From: Trichomonas vaginalis G3
Lineage: Eukaryota; Parabasalia; Trichomonadida; Trichomonadidae
Reading direction: 5' to 3'
Assembly: GCF_026262505.1 (NCBI RefSeq)
Contig: NC_067206.1
Coordinates: forward strand, 14,938,205-15,002,204
DNA: 64,000 bases
Below the pieces are notes generated by a model. The model did no database searches. It was given only the letters and a program-made list of their open reading frames with translations, and was not told the origin of the DNA. Position numbers and translations under genes: made by a program. Positions 33,500 through 43,048 of the stretch are shown here, one piece after another. Within the stretch, counting starts at the first letter, position 1, and every line of letters begins with the position of its first letter.

Positions 33500-36400
33500 T
33501 CAGAACTTCAACTTACGAATAAAGCTTGTTTTAGTCGTTATTGAGAAGTTAAACTTTTCAGCAAAACAAGGTTGACATGACTTACATAAGTCAAATCCAA
33601 TCTCTTGACCATCATGAAGTGCTTTGTAAAGTTTCATTAAACTGAACTCAGAGTCTTTGTCATATGTTCCAACAGGTATGTGAATGTTCTTATCTTCATC
33701 ATAAACACATTTAACTGCTTCAGGAAACATTTCGTTAGCGGTTAAAGCAAGGACGTCTTGTTTGACACCTTTGCAACGTGCATGGAATGCAACTTCATTT
33801 AAATCATTCGTGAGTAAGTCTATGTAGGTCTTCTTTCCACAAAATATTGACTTGTATGCTAAACTTTGTTTTCCAGGTGTTATTTCTGCAAAATCTGAAT
33901 GAAATTGACCAAGGTTCTTTCCTATAAGTTCGCGACCGTATCTCTTCTTAAACTCTACTGCAAGCTTTGGTATGTCTTCATTGAAAATATGCATGCTATC
34001 GCAGTCCTGGTAGAAGATTTGAAGTCCCATATCTTCGGCAGTACAGAATACTTCGCACATTATTCTCTTCGACATAGACAGAATGTTAACACCAAGTGGA
34101 CAGAAGTTAAAGTGTCTGCAAATGCTTTTCGTTAGCTTGAAAATAGTTTTATCTGAACCATCCAAACCTTCGAACTTCACTATATGGTTGTAGTTTCTGA
34201 TGGCATATCTTATAGCATCTTTGTCATTTACTATGGTTATTTTTGACTCAATAGGAGATAGAATAGTTTTGCCATAAATACTGTTCAGAATGAGCTTTAT
34301 ATTTTCTTGCAAAGGATTTCCTTCTTTCTTATACTTTAACCTTAACTCAAACAACTTCTTTACTTCATCTCTTATTCTAATATCTCTGTTTCCATCGTAA
34401 TAGTATCCTTGCAACACTTCACATTTGACACCTTGATATTTTATAAGGTCTTGTAATGTTATATGGTCAACATACATTAAACAGCAAGTGTTTGAACTTC
34501 TGGGAACGTTAAGTTCTGGATTTAGTTCAGGGTCACAAACTATTAAAGGAAAGTGTCTATGTATGCCAATCTCTGTTATCTTAATGAGAACAAAGAAGCC
34601 AGACATAAACTTTTCACCAATGGGTTCCTTTTGGTCGTCATCGAATAAATGTCTCATGAGATACTCTGTGCTTAACATTTCTTTCTTCATAACCTTTGGA
34701 ATACCTTCTAAAGTATAAAGTCTTGCTATAGCGGATGGATATAATGAAACAGCGTCGAAATCAGCAATGAGTTTCTCTTTACTCTTTTGTTTAATGTTAT
34801 CTGACAACATACATCTTCCACCTTGAATGCATCTCGAAATAAATTCTCTTGGTTTATTTGAGAGGTCATATAAATTTCCATTCGGGAAGTACACTCTGTT
34901 CTCAAACAATTTGTTAGCAATAGAACAAATACTAACGTAGTCATAAACGTTTAAATCAAACTCTTTCAATAAGTCATTGCGGAACTTTACAAAACCTTCT
35001 CTTAAAATTCTTACATCTTGTTTGCAATAAAATGTGCTATACTTTTCTAAGTCGAAGTGGTTCTCATCTATTCTGCAACCTTTGATGGAATCTATGTTTT
35101 TCATGAATGTATCCGCATCCCGAATAAACTTACATGCTTCAGAAATGACACCAGTTCTGTTGTCATTTGCTAACAAAGTACTGCTGTAGTAGTTGTATGG
35201 AAATACTTCTTTCGGTCCTGTTTGTAAGTTAAACATAGCAGGAAATAGTTTAAGCTTCTTATTTATAACACTGTAAGAGTCTTTTATAATAATTGCCCTT
35301 CCTTTATATAAGCCAGTTATTTGCATTGTTCGTGAACCTTTAATGATGGGAGTTCCTTTCACTTCTGTCATGTGTCTTAAGATGAAGTTTATATCATAAC
35401 TGAGGTTATGGAAATATATTAAACTCTTGTCAGGAAGTCGCTCCAAAAATTCTGTTGCACAGTTCTGACCCCAAATGCTTTCACTCACTGAACCATCTTC
35501 ACTGTCGTAACATATGTTAAAAGCTTTATGAAAGCCATCGGTACTGCACTCAAAGTCAGCAAAGAAAACGTGCTCAGGAATGAACTTGCACTTATTTTTA
35601 TTTACTTCTTTTGACTCTGCTTTCTTCTTCAGTTGTACACAATACTTTGGAGCATATGTCAAATCTTTAAATGGTGCAAGGTTCTGTTTATATAAGTCAG
35701 TCGTATATGTGAAAAGTTCTCCATAAGAAATAGGTTTGAAATATTTGCACTCCCACAATGTTTTCATAACATCCCATAGCGGTGTAGTTCTATCCATGCG
35801 AACAATGTATTTATCTTCTCTCTTTGTATAAATCTTCATCTGTTTCTCATTGTTCATTCCACCACAAGCTTTGAGAATTTCTTTATAGTTGCGAATGAAA
35901 TATGTTGTCATTGGTAATCTTTCATTTAGCATGTAGTGGTCTTCAACAAGAAGTAAGTCAATAGTTCGAACAGTTTTACATTCTTTTGGTATATATCTCT
36001 TTATTTCATTATGTCTTGAGTCATTGAAATAACCAATGGTAACATTAAATGCTATACCTGTTGCGTCAGAAATTTCTTGTACTTTACTTTGAGGAAAGTC
36101 TCTAACACGAATGACTTCTCTCATGTGGTCAATAGTCTCTCCATCTACTCCAGCCTGAATGCAAGCATAAACGAAACAATTGTCTTCTGTCATAAGTGTT
36201 GCAGTTCTTTTGTTCAGTTCATTGAAGATTTGGTAGCGTTCAAGATTTATAGGTAATGTGCAAAGATACTTCCAGAACTGACCGCTTCTCTTCTTATAAA
36301 ACTTCTTTTCACCATTATCTTTCCAAAAGCTTTCTATAAGTGCTGGGTTTCCTGTTTGCTTAAGAGCTTCCAAAATGGCTTTCTGGTCATTTGTCAGTGT

Positions 36401-37144
36401 GCTTTCATCTCTATATGGTCTCTTTTTTGGCTTTCCTTTCTTTACATCTGACATCGTTAAGCCTTCATATTCAGTTAAATCATACATCTTTATTTCAGTA
36501 AGATTCTTTATGTTTGTCAAGAAGAAGTCATAGTGCATTTCAACAATACCTGCAGCATTTGCTTCTATCTCTGATATAAAGTTCTCCTTCAAGAGCTGAT
36601 GTAGTAATGTTCCAATATTATTGAGGTTTAACGTAGAACATTCATACTTTCCACCAAGTTTATAACATACCATCCATCTCTGTTGTGAGTTTATTTTAAT
36701 TTTCTCTAAGAGTCTCATGAAAACCTTACCGAAATGTTTGTGTAAGTAGTCTCTGTTTGGTTCATCTAAAGCTTCGATGTTAAAGTCAATGAGTCTATTG
36801 CCTGACTTCACATTTCTCTTCCTATTCTCTTCATCTTTCTTTAACCATCTCTCACCTTCTTTTGGTTTGTCGTCAATGGAACGAATGACATCGTTAGCTT
36901 TACGAACTTGTTCTATAGCACTTTTAAACATCTCTCTTCTCTGTTGTTTCAGTGTGTCGTCTCTTCTTCTTGTTTCACCAACGTTTGCATTTGTTATGTC
37001 AAACATTTCTCTTCTTACTTCATGAGGTACAGCTCTTCTTGTTTCACCAACGTTTGCATTTGTTATGTCAAACATCTCTTGACGAACATCATGCGAAAGA
37101 GCTTTACGAGTATGACCAACGTTTGCATTTGTTATGTCAAACAT
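33500..37144 (-). CDS. Maverick protein-primed DNA polymerase B
   Basis: A family B polymerase of the protein-primed branch that would copy the linear element. Numbering from the first Met (1214 aa): exonuclease motifs DFE at 530-532, HNLSYD near 579-584 and Y706..D710; a GG motif (QGGR, 774-777); polymerase motif A DFDAVSLYPS at 795-804; motif B LILNSIYG at 951-958; motif C YQDCDS at 1045-1050; KKTY at 1104-1107. The N-terminus carries three imperfect 23-residue repeats beginning MFDITNANVG, and protein-like sequence continues upstream of this Met to about 37390, so the start is uncertain. Residues 320-410 have a C323...H403 pattern (DNCF, EDHYMLNE) reminiscent of cysteine-protease-like modules. 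Confidence 0.92.
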   Translation of the reverse strand: MFDITNANVGHTRKALSHDVRQEMFDITNANVGETRRAVPHEVRREMFDITNANVGETRRRDDTLKQQRREMFKSAIEQVRKANDVIRSIDDKPKEGERWLKKDEENRKRNVKSGNRLIDFNIEALDEPNRDYLHKHFGKVFMRLLEKIKINSQQRWMVCYKLGGKYECSTLNLNNIGTLLHQLLKENFISEIEANAAGIVEMHYDFFLTNIKNLTEIKMYDLTEYEGLTMSDVKKGKPKKRPYRDESTLTNDQKAILEALKQTGNPALIESFWKDNGEKKFYKKRSGQFWKYLCTLPINLERYQIFNELNKRTATLMTEDNCFVYACIQAGVDGETIDHMREVIRVRDFPQSKVQEISDATGIAFNVTIGYFNDSRHNEIKRYIPKECKTVRTIDLLLVEDHYMLNERLPMTTYFIRNYKEILKACGGMNNEKQMKIYTKREDKYIVRMDRTTPLWDVMKTLWECKYFKPISYGELFTYTTDLYKQNLAPFKDLTYAPKYCVQLKKKAESKEVNKNKCKFIPEHVFFADFECSTDGFHKAFNICYDSEDGSVSESIWGQNCATEFLERLPDKSLIYFHNLSYDINFILRHMTEVKGTPIIKGSRTMQITGLYKGRAIIIKDSYSVINKKLKLFPAMFNLQTGPKEVFPYNYYSSTLLANDNRTGVISEACKFIRDADTFMKNIDSIKGCRIDENHFDLEKYSTFYCKQDVRILREGFVKFRNDLLKEFDLNVYDYVSICSIANKLFENRVYFPNGNLYDLSNKPREFISRCIQGGRCMLSDNIKQKSKEKLIADFDAVSLYPSAIARLYTLEGIPKVMKKEMLSTEYLMRHLFDDDQKEPIGEKFMSGFFVLIKITEIGIHRHFPLIVCDPELNPELNVPRSSNTCCLMYVDHITLQDLIKYQGVKCEVLQGYYYDGNRDIRIRDEVKKLFELRLKYKKEGNPLQENIKLILNSIYGKTILSPIESKITIVNDKDAIRYAIRNYNHIVKFEGLDGSDKTIFKLTKSICRHFNFCPLGVNILSMSKRIMCEVFCTAEDMGLQIFYQDCDSMHIFNEDIPKLAVEFKKRYGRELIGKNLGQFHSDFAEITPGKQSLAYKSIFCGKKTYIDLLTNDLNEVAFHARCKGVKQDVLALTANEMFPEAVKCVYDEDKNIHIPVGTYDKDSEFSLMKLYKALHDGQEIGFDLCKSCQPCFAEKFNFSITTKTSFIRKLKF

Positions 37145-37165
37145 TTCTCTTCTTACTTCATGAGG
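36945..37165. repeat. Threefold 69-bp repeat in the polymerase 5' region
   Basis: Three 69-bp copies encode the 23-residue repeats; a further half-copy (VPHEVRREM) lies just upstream. Because 69 is a multiple of three, copy number can change without shifting frame. The sequence loosely resembles the NUMOD-type DNA-binding repeats of homing endonucleases. Confidence 0.8.
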
Positions 37166-37224
37166 TACTGAACGTCTATGATATAAGTCAATAGCAACGT
37201 CATTTAAAGGAAATGCTATTGCAT

Positions 37225-37250
37225 GGACTTCGTCCTCGCCGTGTTGCGGC
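37225..37250. repeat. GC-rich double hairpin (Maverick 1)
   Basis: GGAC-TTC-GTCC is followed at once by GCCG-TGTT-GCGGC, in otherwise AT-rich polymerase-leader sequence. Same design as the insertions at 41426, 42077, 53117, 55600, 56104 and 61334. Confidence 0.65.
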
Positions 37251-37508
37251 TTTATGAACTCATGAATTCTATCATAACTTATTGCACCATTATAGTCATT
37301 GAGGATGTCAGCGAGTGCTTTTTTGTTTGTCGCGTAATGTTTTGCAACATCTATGTTAGCTTCTGTAAGAAGTTGTTTTATTCCGAGAGTGTTCTAACTT
37401 AGACAACTTCCGATACATCTTTAGTAGGAAATAAAAAAATATTTTTTGAAAAAATTAGATTAGATTTTTTTAAGTTATTTTTCAAAATAATTTAATATTT
37501 TTATTTTA

Positions 37509-37982
37509 ATGAAACACATGCAAGATTGCAAGTTCTTTTCATACAATGCTCTCGCTACTGCCATCAAGAATGAGTTCAATAATGCTTCAAACGTTAATGT
37601 TATCTTTAACAAGAAGTTTGTGAAAGAATCTAAGTTTGGTCAGTATGTCAGACCATTAGCTATCGTCATTGACCGCAAACGTTATACTTCACAAGAGTTA
37701 GCAGTAGTTTTGAAACAAAAGAGTTTCTTCGTGAATGTCAAAGATACTCATTATACTGTCATAAAGAACTCTAACATTGACTTCTTCAGTATTGCTTTAA
37801 ATCTTTCCGAACAGAAAGAATATAAGAAGGGTGAAACAAATGTGAAATATTATCCTTCATCTCTGAAGACAATAACGAACAAAGATGTTATACAGAAATT
37901 CTTACCAAAGGTTGAAGAAGCTTCAATTGACATTGACGAAGGAAGTGAAATGGTTGAAGAAATAGACCCTGAAGCTATTTAA
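37509..37982 (+). CDS. Maverick conserved protein, 157 aa
   Basis: Starts MKHMQDCKFFSYNALATAIK and ends in a very acidic tail (EEASIDIDEGSEMVEEIDPE). Mixed alpha/beta composition with many basic residues before the tail; an acidic C-terminus after a basic beta-rich body is common in single-stranded DNA-binding proteins, and the position beside the polymerase would suit that. This is inference only; there is no motif. Upstream (37393-37508) is an AT-rich leader. Confidence 0.6.
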   Translation: MKHMQDCKFFSYNALATAIKNEFNNASNVNVIFNKKFVKESKFGQYVRPLAIVIDRKRYTSQELAVVLKQKSFFVNVKDTHYTVIKNSNIDFFSIALNLSEQKEYKKGETNVKYYPSSLKTITNKDVIQKFLPKVEEASIDIDEGSEMVEEIDPEAI

Positions 37983-38000
37983 GCAAAAATATATTTTTGG

Positions 38001-38216
38001 TTAGTTTTCATATCGATATTTTACAACAATTCCCCAATGTATAAACTTTTCATACGCTTTTTCATAAGCTTTATATACCTTCAGAAATTTTGCATAATCT
38101 TTAGAAGCATTTAGATATTGTTTAAATGCTTTGTATGTCTTCAAAAATTTTGCATAATCTTTTACATGTTGTTCGTTCTCTTCTTCTGTTAAGAGTTCCG
38201 AATATTCTAAATTCAT
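38001..38216 (-). CDS. Maverick small repeat protein, 71 aa
   Basis: Contains two copies of DYAKFLKxYKA followed by KAYEKAYEK, a short helical Lys/Tyr-rich repeat. Convergent with the 157-aa gene, 18 bp away. No recognised family; the clear internal duplication and fit between neighbours support it being real. Confidence 0.5.
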   Translation of the reverse strand: MNLEYSELLTEEENEQHVKDYAKFLKTYKAFKQYLNASKDYAKFLKVYKAYEKAYEKFIHWGIVVKYRYEN

Positions 38217-38271
38217 GTTCTTTCATATGAGATAAAATTTTATAAAAAAATAAAATTAGCTTAGATTTTTT

Positions 38272-39183
38272 TTACTCTGCTTGTTTGAAGTTGTCAAAAT
38301 ACTCTGTTATTTTTTCCTTTAACAATGGCAAATCTTCTTTGAAGGTAAGAATTGTACAACCTTTAATATCATAGTGTGTTTGAGGTAACGTATCTTGAAC
38401 TATTTGTTTCACATCTTCATTCGGTGTCATTGAAATCGGTAAGTTTTCACGATAGAACCAATTTCTGTCAGATTTGTAAATCTTAGCAAGGTCGTAAAAG
38501 CTTTTGTTGTTTCTTCTGACTAAATGCAACATAACCATATCTTTATCTTCTTCATTTTCCATCTCTTCAGTATAAATCATATACTTATAGTTCTTTTCCT
38601 TTCCTTTTGGTACCGAACGTGGTATTCTTTTCTGAATGCTTTTGTCTTTTGCTTCAAGCTTGTTTTCCATCTCTTCACGTTCTTGTCTGTGAATTTCGTC
38701 AAGAAGTCTGTAAATATTCCAAGCATAACGAGGCGAAGCCCACATTGCAACTGCATTTACAAGAAGTCTATGTACATACCAACCTCTCAAACCGTTTGGC
38801 AAATTTTTACGATTTTCATAGAGTTTTGGCGACCAGGGTTTTTTCCCTACTCGCTGTTCTTCACTGTTTTCATGAGTTTTAGGCGACTGCGGTTTTTTCC
38901 CTACTCGCTGTTCTTCACTGTTTTCATGAGTTTTAGGCGACCCCGAAAAAAGTCGGTCTCGCTGTGCTTCGCTCAAAAGTTCTTGTGTGCTTTGGTTTTT
39001 GAACCAATCGTCTGTATGTTTGGTATCTGGAGCAAAACATGCTGTCAAAATACTTTGCATTTGGTACATATCGTCTTTGACCGAACGAATGAGACGGAGT
39101 TGTTTGTTAAACTGAACCCACTCATATTCTTCATTTATGACTTCATGAACGATAGCAGTTGTTGTGTTCTCTGTTGTTGACAT
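38272..39183 (-). CDS. Maverick KilA-N domain protein, 303 aa
   Basis: Start placed at the second Met (39183, MSTTENTTTAIVHE), because MYVKT upstream is part of a leader shared by three genes. Residues about 130-165 (GWYVHRLLVNAVAMWASPRY, then a WxIYRLLDEIH-type end) match the KilA-N DNA-binding fold found in phages and large DNA viruses. The C-terminal half (RIPRSVPKGKEKNYKYMIYT then MVMLHLVRRN) resembles the domain that follows KilA-N in poxvirus and mimivirus proteins. A threefold 18-residue repeat (SPKTHENSEEQRVGKKP) precedes the KilA-N part; Maverick 2 lacks it. Probably a DNA-binding regulator of the element. Confidence 0.8.
   Translation of the reverse strand: MSTTENTTTAIVHEVINEEYEWVQFNKQLRLIRSVKDDMYQMQSILTACFAPDTKHTDDWFKNQSTQELLSEAQRDRLFSGSPKTHENSEEQRVGKKPQSPKTHENSEEQRVGKKPWSPKLYENRKNLPNGLRGWYVHRLLVNAVAMWASPRYAWNIYRLLDEIHRQEREEMENKLEAKDKSIQKRIPRSVPKGKEKNYKYMIYTEEMENEEDKDMVMLHLVRRNNKSFYDLAKIYKSDRNWFYRENLPISMTPNEDVKQIVQDTLPQTHYDIKGCTILTFKEDLPLLKEKITEYFDNFKQAE
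38815..38960. repeat. In-frame 54-bp tandem repeat in the KilA-N gene
   Basis: Near-identical units carrying GGTTTTTTCCCTACTCGC occur two and a half times. Each contains a small hairpin (CAGGG or GCGG with CCCT). The Maverick 2 gene has none, so this is a recent expansion in Maverick 1. Confidence 0.75.
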
Positions 39184-39240
39184 ATATGTCTTTACATACA
39201 AAATAAAAAAATTTGTTAGAAAAAAATTAGCGTTATTTTC
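39184..39240 (-). promoter_or_regulatory. Shared leader/promoter of KilA-N-type genes
   Basis: On the minus strand: AACGCTAATTTTTTTCTAA, a T-rich run, TTTTGTATGTAAAGACA, then the ATG. The same block precedes 39883 (39884-39940) and, in Maverick 2, 62588 and 63287, and partly 61449. It outlasts divergence of the coding sequences, so it is probably a promoter or leader rather than coding. Confidence 0.6.
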
Positions 39241-39271
39241 TGACTTTCACAAAAGACCAAAAATAAACGCT

Positions 39272-39883
39272 TTACATGTATTTTTCAGCAACTTCGTCAA
39301 ATAATTTTATAGCTTTATCTATCTCATCTACTTCAAACGTTTCCTTACCTTTTATGGGAGCACCATACATTTTCTCAAACTTTTCAAGTAGTTCTGTTTC
39401 TGCAGCTCTCATATCATGAACAAACACAACCTTGACTCTATTGACTGTACTGTCATATCTTAGAGTTATATTATATGTTCTTCCTATCTTATATCTTTTT
39501 GTGTTGAAGTCCTTCGGTTTCTGAACGATGTAAAGTAAGCCTTCACTGCAACGTTCTGAGTCGAATGAACCATATGTTATGAAGTTATATCCAACAACTG
39601 GGTCTAACCATAACAAAACTATTGGTATAAGACTTTTGTCTATAAGATATGCTCTTTTTCCATAGAATCTTACCGATATCATAAGCTCAGGATTTCTTGT
39701 CAAAATTTTCTGAGTAGAAGCATTTATAACCCAGTGGTTTGTTTGCTTTCCAGATGGAGATAAAATGTCTGACAAAGAATATTTGTTGTATTTCTTTGAG
39801 TATCTTACGTTTAAATCACCTATTCTAACCACTTTGGTGTCATTGTCTATCTTTCTAACTGTTTCAAACTCAATGTTTGTCAT
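39272..39883 (-). CDS. Maverick GIY-YIG (T5orf172-type) protein, 203 aa
   Basis: Start at the second Met (39883, MTNIEFETVRK) for the reason given for the KilA-N gene. The C-terminal half has the pattern GLLYIVQKPKDFNTKRYKIG, then RT, R, VKVVFVHDMRAAETELLEKF and a KGKETFEV end, which is the T5orf172 branch of GIY-YIG nucleases commonly joined to KilA-N or Bro-N domains. The N-terminal half (ISVRFYGKRAYLIDKSLIPI then LLWLDPVVGYNF) resembles a short KilA-N-like domain. It may cut or bind element DNA. Its Maverick 2 copy is at 62588-63199. Confidence 0.78.
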   Translation of the reverse strand: MTNIEFETVRKIDNDTKVVRIGDLNVRYSKKYNKYSLSDILSPSGKQTNHWVINASTQKILTRNPELMISVRFYGKRAYLIDKSLIPIVLLWLDPVVGYNFITYGSFDSERCSEGLLYIVQKPKDFNTKRYKIGRTYNITLRYDSTVNRVKVVFVHDMRAAETELLEKFEKMYGAPIKGKETFEVDEIDKAIKLFDEVAEKYM

Positions 39884-39940
39884 TACTGTCTTTACATACA
39901 AAATAAAAATTTTTCTTAGAAAAAAATTAGCGTTATTTTC

Positions 39941-40305
39941 TAACTAATGAAATTCATTATTTTTGTGCTGAATTCAATAAAAATAAAGTTTATGTTAGCA
40001 TGTTAGATCTAACATTCTACCCTAAAAATTTTTTTATTTTTTCTATCTTAAGGAAATTCATGAAAATTCATGAGTTTTTGACGAAGTGCAAAAGTTCACT
40101 TCGTGTCATAATGCAAAAAAAATAATGCTGAAAACACACAAAATTCATGAGTTTTGTGTGTTTTAGACCATGTTAGAAATGAGGTTAGAAAACGTGTTAG
40201 ATCTAACATTCTAACATAAACATTATTTTTGGTGTAAATTTATGAAAACATTAATGATATCATGACTGTTCTCATTCATGTCTGATTTACATCTAATGAA
40301 AAAGT
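39941..40305. other. Intergenic region with iterons and hairpins
   Basis: No gene. It holds a short GTTAGATCTAAC iteron (39992-40019), a 9-bp-stem hairpin (GAAGTGCAAAAGTTCACTTC, 40083-40102), an inverted pair around ACACACAAAATTCATGAGTT, and the full iteron block at 40170-40230. In Maverick 2 a 320-aa gene lies at the matching place, between two inverted iteron blocks. Confidence 0.7.
40170..40230. repeat. GTTAG iteron cluster, internal copy
   Basis: Three GTTAGAA-type direct units, the palindrome GTTAGATCTAAC, an inverted TTCTAAC and ATAAACATTATTTTT. It is nearly identical to the blocks in the two terminal repeats, and lies upstream of the integrase stop. Confidence 0.8.
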
Positions 40306-41391
40306 TTAGAAGAATTTTCTTATTCTTTCTGGCATATTTTTGTCTTTCCAGTACTCCCGCTCTAATGGTCCCAGATGTGTTGGCTTTGACTCTCTCAAGT
40401 TTTTAGATGGTATAACATCTTCAACGCCTCCTTCATATCTTACTTTATAAGTGTCATCGTTTATGTTGTAGCCAAGTATTTCAATAACCACTCCTCGCTT
40501 TGCTTCGTCAATGGTTTCAGCAAGTTTGCCATTACTACTTTCAACTAATTTATGACAAGGATAAAACGCAATGGAGTCGTCGGCAGCTTTTATAAGATAT
40601 CCATTACATTGCGTAGAGTCTACGATATAATAATTTCGACTTAACCTTAAACGTTTCTTTGTCAATGGTTTGTCGTCAAGAACTACACGAACTTTTGTAC
40701 CAGGAATGAGGGTAAATTGTGTTGAATTTCTGATATTTTGTGTTTGACTTCGTTTCTTTTGTATATACTTTTCTTCTTGTTGTTGTGTCATTGAATTTGG
40801 TGTATGTCCTGTTGTAGAATGTGTTGAGGAATTATATACTTCGAGAAAATGTTTCATTGTTTCTTCGGTAAAGTCTCGCTCTTGATTTAAATCTCTGAGC
40901 GTTCTTATGAAGCGGTTTATGATGCCGAGTATGTTATGGTTATGGTCTTCAGTAGTGTAGTGAGTTATGTTATGCTTAATGAGAAATTCTGTGATTTCGT
41001 TGCTGAGGTATGCACTGTCTTGGTCTGATGTTAAAGTACTTGGGTTATGTTCTGCTACAAACTTTTGTAAAACTCTTAACACTTCACGAGTTCCTTTATT
41101 TTTCATTATATACGCAAAAGCTTTGCGAGTGTTAACATTAATGAAGATGAGGAATGGTTTATGTCCTCCTTTCTTACTCTGAATGAGAGTGTCAAATTGG
41201 TATGCGTCAGGAGTGTTGGAGTAAATTGGTAAAAAGTAGTCGTAAGGGTTTATTTTTGTTTGATGTACAACATTTTTGTCAAAGAACCTTTTCACTTCAG
41301 CTCTGTTAGTAAATCCCCAACTCTTTGCAGCTTCATTGAATTTCTTAAATGACCTCCATGGATGTTGTTCGAATACTTCTTTCAAGCTCAT
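40306..41391 (-). CDS. Maverick integrase with chromodomain-like tail, 361 aa
   Basis: A retroviral-type DDE-family integrase, the enzyme that would join the element ends to new DNA. Core segments are YQFDTL near residue 66, LTSDQDSAYLSNEI near 120 and the LGIINRFIRTLRDLNQERDF region near 155-175, followed by the NSSTHSTTGHTPNSM segment typical of Maverick integrases. An SH3-like basic region (GTKVRVVLDDKPLTKKRLRL) and a chromodomain-like end (EILGYNINDDTYKVRYEGG, about 303-325) follow. The frame is whole and closely matches the Maverick 2 copy at 60112-61197. Confidence 0.92.
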   Translation of the reverse strand: MSLKEVFEQHPWRSFKKFNEAAKSWGFTNRAEVKRFFDKNVVHQTKINPYDYFLPIYSNTPDAYQFDTLIQSKKGGHKPFLIFINVNTRKAFAYIMKNKGTREVLRVLQKFVAEHNPSTLTSDQDSAYLSNEITEFLIKHNITHYTTEDHNHNILGIINRFIRTLRDLNQERDFTEETMKHFLEVYNSSTHSTTGHTPNSMTQQQEEKYIQKKRSQTQNIRNSTQFTLIPGTKVRVVLDDKPLTKKRLRLSRNYYIVDSTQCNGYLIKAADDSIAFYPCHKLVESSNGKLAETIDEAKRGVVIEILGYNINDDTYKVRYEGGVEDVIPSKNLRESKPTHLGPLEREYWKDKNMPERIRKFF

Positions 41392-41425
41392 TTATGTAAA
41401 GTTAAAGATTTTATTCAAGACGGTA

Positions 41426-41471
41426 AGCCTAGACCCTTTGGGTCAAGGCTCAAGCGCGTTCATTGAACGCG
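41426..41471. repeat. GC-rich double hairpin downstream of the fibre gene
   Basis: First hairpin: AGCCT/GACCC stem with a TTT loop (41426-41450). Second: GCGCGTTC-ATT-GAACGC (41455-41471). Maverick 2 (60060-60090) has only the second hairpin, so the first was gained or lost since the two split. Confidence 0.75.
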
Positions 41472-43048
41472 GTACCATGCGAATACAGTCACAAATGGTG
41501 GCATGTAATCTTCACCCGAGCCTGTTGGATTTGTTGTGAAAGTGTGTGAATGATTTCCTCCTGGTTCAGTTGGTCGAAAAATCTTTTTTGCTGCATTGTT
41601 ATAAGATGGAGATAAAACATCATTGCCAGCTTTATATTCTGAGTTGTATAATGGGTGGTCTCTTAATGAGTGGCTATGGTCGCCAGAAAAGTTTGTCGTT
41701 CCTGTATGAGTGTGTGGTGGAAGGTTTGCTTCTTTAATTTTCTTCGAACCTCCTGTTTGCTTTGAAGAGTTAGCACAGTATAAGAATTTGTCTACAATCT
41801 GCTGCCATGTACCAAAACCTAAAACACTTGCTGGATTTGTTGAATTCATTGACGTATAAATAGAGCCTATAGGATATAATGTTTGAAGTATTTCAGTCTT
41901 TAATGTTTGAAGCTCTGTTTTGTCTGCTTTCTTATCATATAAATCTTGAGCAGTGAATTTAACATTATTTCATCATCCATGACATAAACATTTTTACAGC
42001 TAATTTCTTTCTTCGTTGTTATGTTTTCATTCGATGTTAAACCTTGTGGAAAGTTAGGAGGTTTATAATATAATGCAGCCGCGTGCGGCGGGGCTCCGCC
42101 CTCCCCACCAGTTCCGCCAACCGTTCCTTCAATACTTTCTATAGCAACAGTTGAGAAGGAGTTATGTGTATGTTCTTTATCTGCTTTCTTATCTAACATT
42201 GCTGGTAGTTCATGTGTTTCAAAGTTTCTGACATGACCTTCGATATTCATACATTTACTATTTAAGGAGTTTAGTGTATCTTTTACACTTGTACTTGGAT
42301 TCTCTAAAGGTGCACTTGAACCAAGGGTATAGTTCAATATTATGTCGTCTGCTCTAACAGTAGTGAAGGATTTATGTGTATGTTCTTTGTCAGCTTTACT
42401 ATTTAATGTAGCTTGAAGTTCATTTATATCGGAGATATTGTGTTTATGAGATTTCAAAACTATGTTCGTTGCGTCAAGTTCATCTTTGTCAGCTTTACTT
42501 TTAATAGCATCTTCAAACGTTATTTTTGCCTTAACTCTCAAAGTAAATCTTGGTTCAACTAATACACCGTTAACAAAGAAGTATGAAGCATAAATTTCAT
42601 TGTTATAACCAAATGCTTCTTGTGCTTTACCTGTGTCATACTGTACAGTACAGTGTATGTCATAACCTTTAGCACGAATGTATTTATATCTTCTTTCATT
42701 AACATCTTCAGTGCTTATTTGTTCATCCTGTGTTAAATATCCATGGTAGTCCGTTATAATCTGTTCGTCTGAACTTATATAATGAACATGGTTTTTATCT
42801 GCTTTTTCGGCTAATTTCTCTTCTATCTCATTTATTTCAAGTTCATGCCTACCACCACCTCCCGAAGAAGTATTTTTCTTCAGCTCTTGAAGAACGTCCA
42901 CTTCGCCATCTTTGGTGTCAATAATGAGACTTTGAGTTAAAACCTTTCCTGTCTTAATGGATGTTTGTAAAACTTCTTCTTCACCGTGTTCGGGGTCATG
43001 GTCGTCATCATATCTTGTGAAATCAGAGATGTTGTCATACATTAACAT
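41460..43048 (-). pseudogene. Maverick tail-fibre-like protein region
   Basis: Two open frames (43048-41900, 382 aa; 41849-41460, 129 aa) together correspond to one frame in Maverick 2 (58149-60056), so the gene looks broken. Repeats of the KADKxHTH type (for example SKADKEHTHKSF) match the bacteriophage tail-fibre repeat, and the end (PPHTHTGTTNFSGDHSHSLR, then GGNHSHTFTTN and YMPPFVTVFAWYR) matches phage tail-collar domains, in which His pairs bind metal along a trimer axis. It would sit at the virion surface and contact cells. GC-rich hairpin DNA at 42077-42110 is translated within it. Confidence 0.75.
42077..42110. repeat. GC-rich double hairpin inside the fibre gene
   Basis: GCCGC-GT-GCGGC followed by GGGGC-TCC-GCCCT. 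It is read as a Gly/Ala/Pro stretch in the fibre. The matching place in Maverick 2 (around 59470-59530) has unrelated sequence. Confidence 0.6.
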
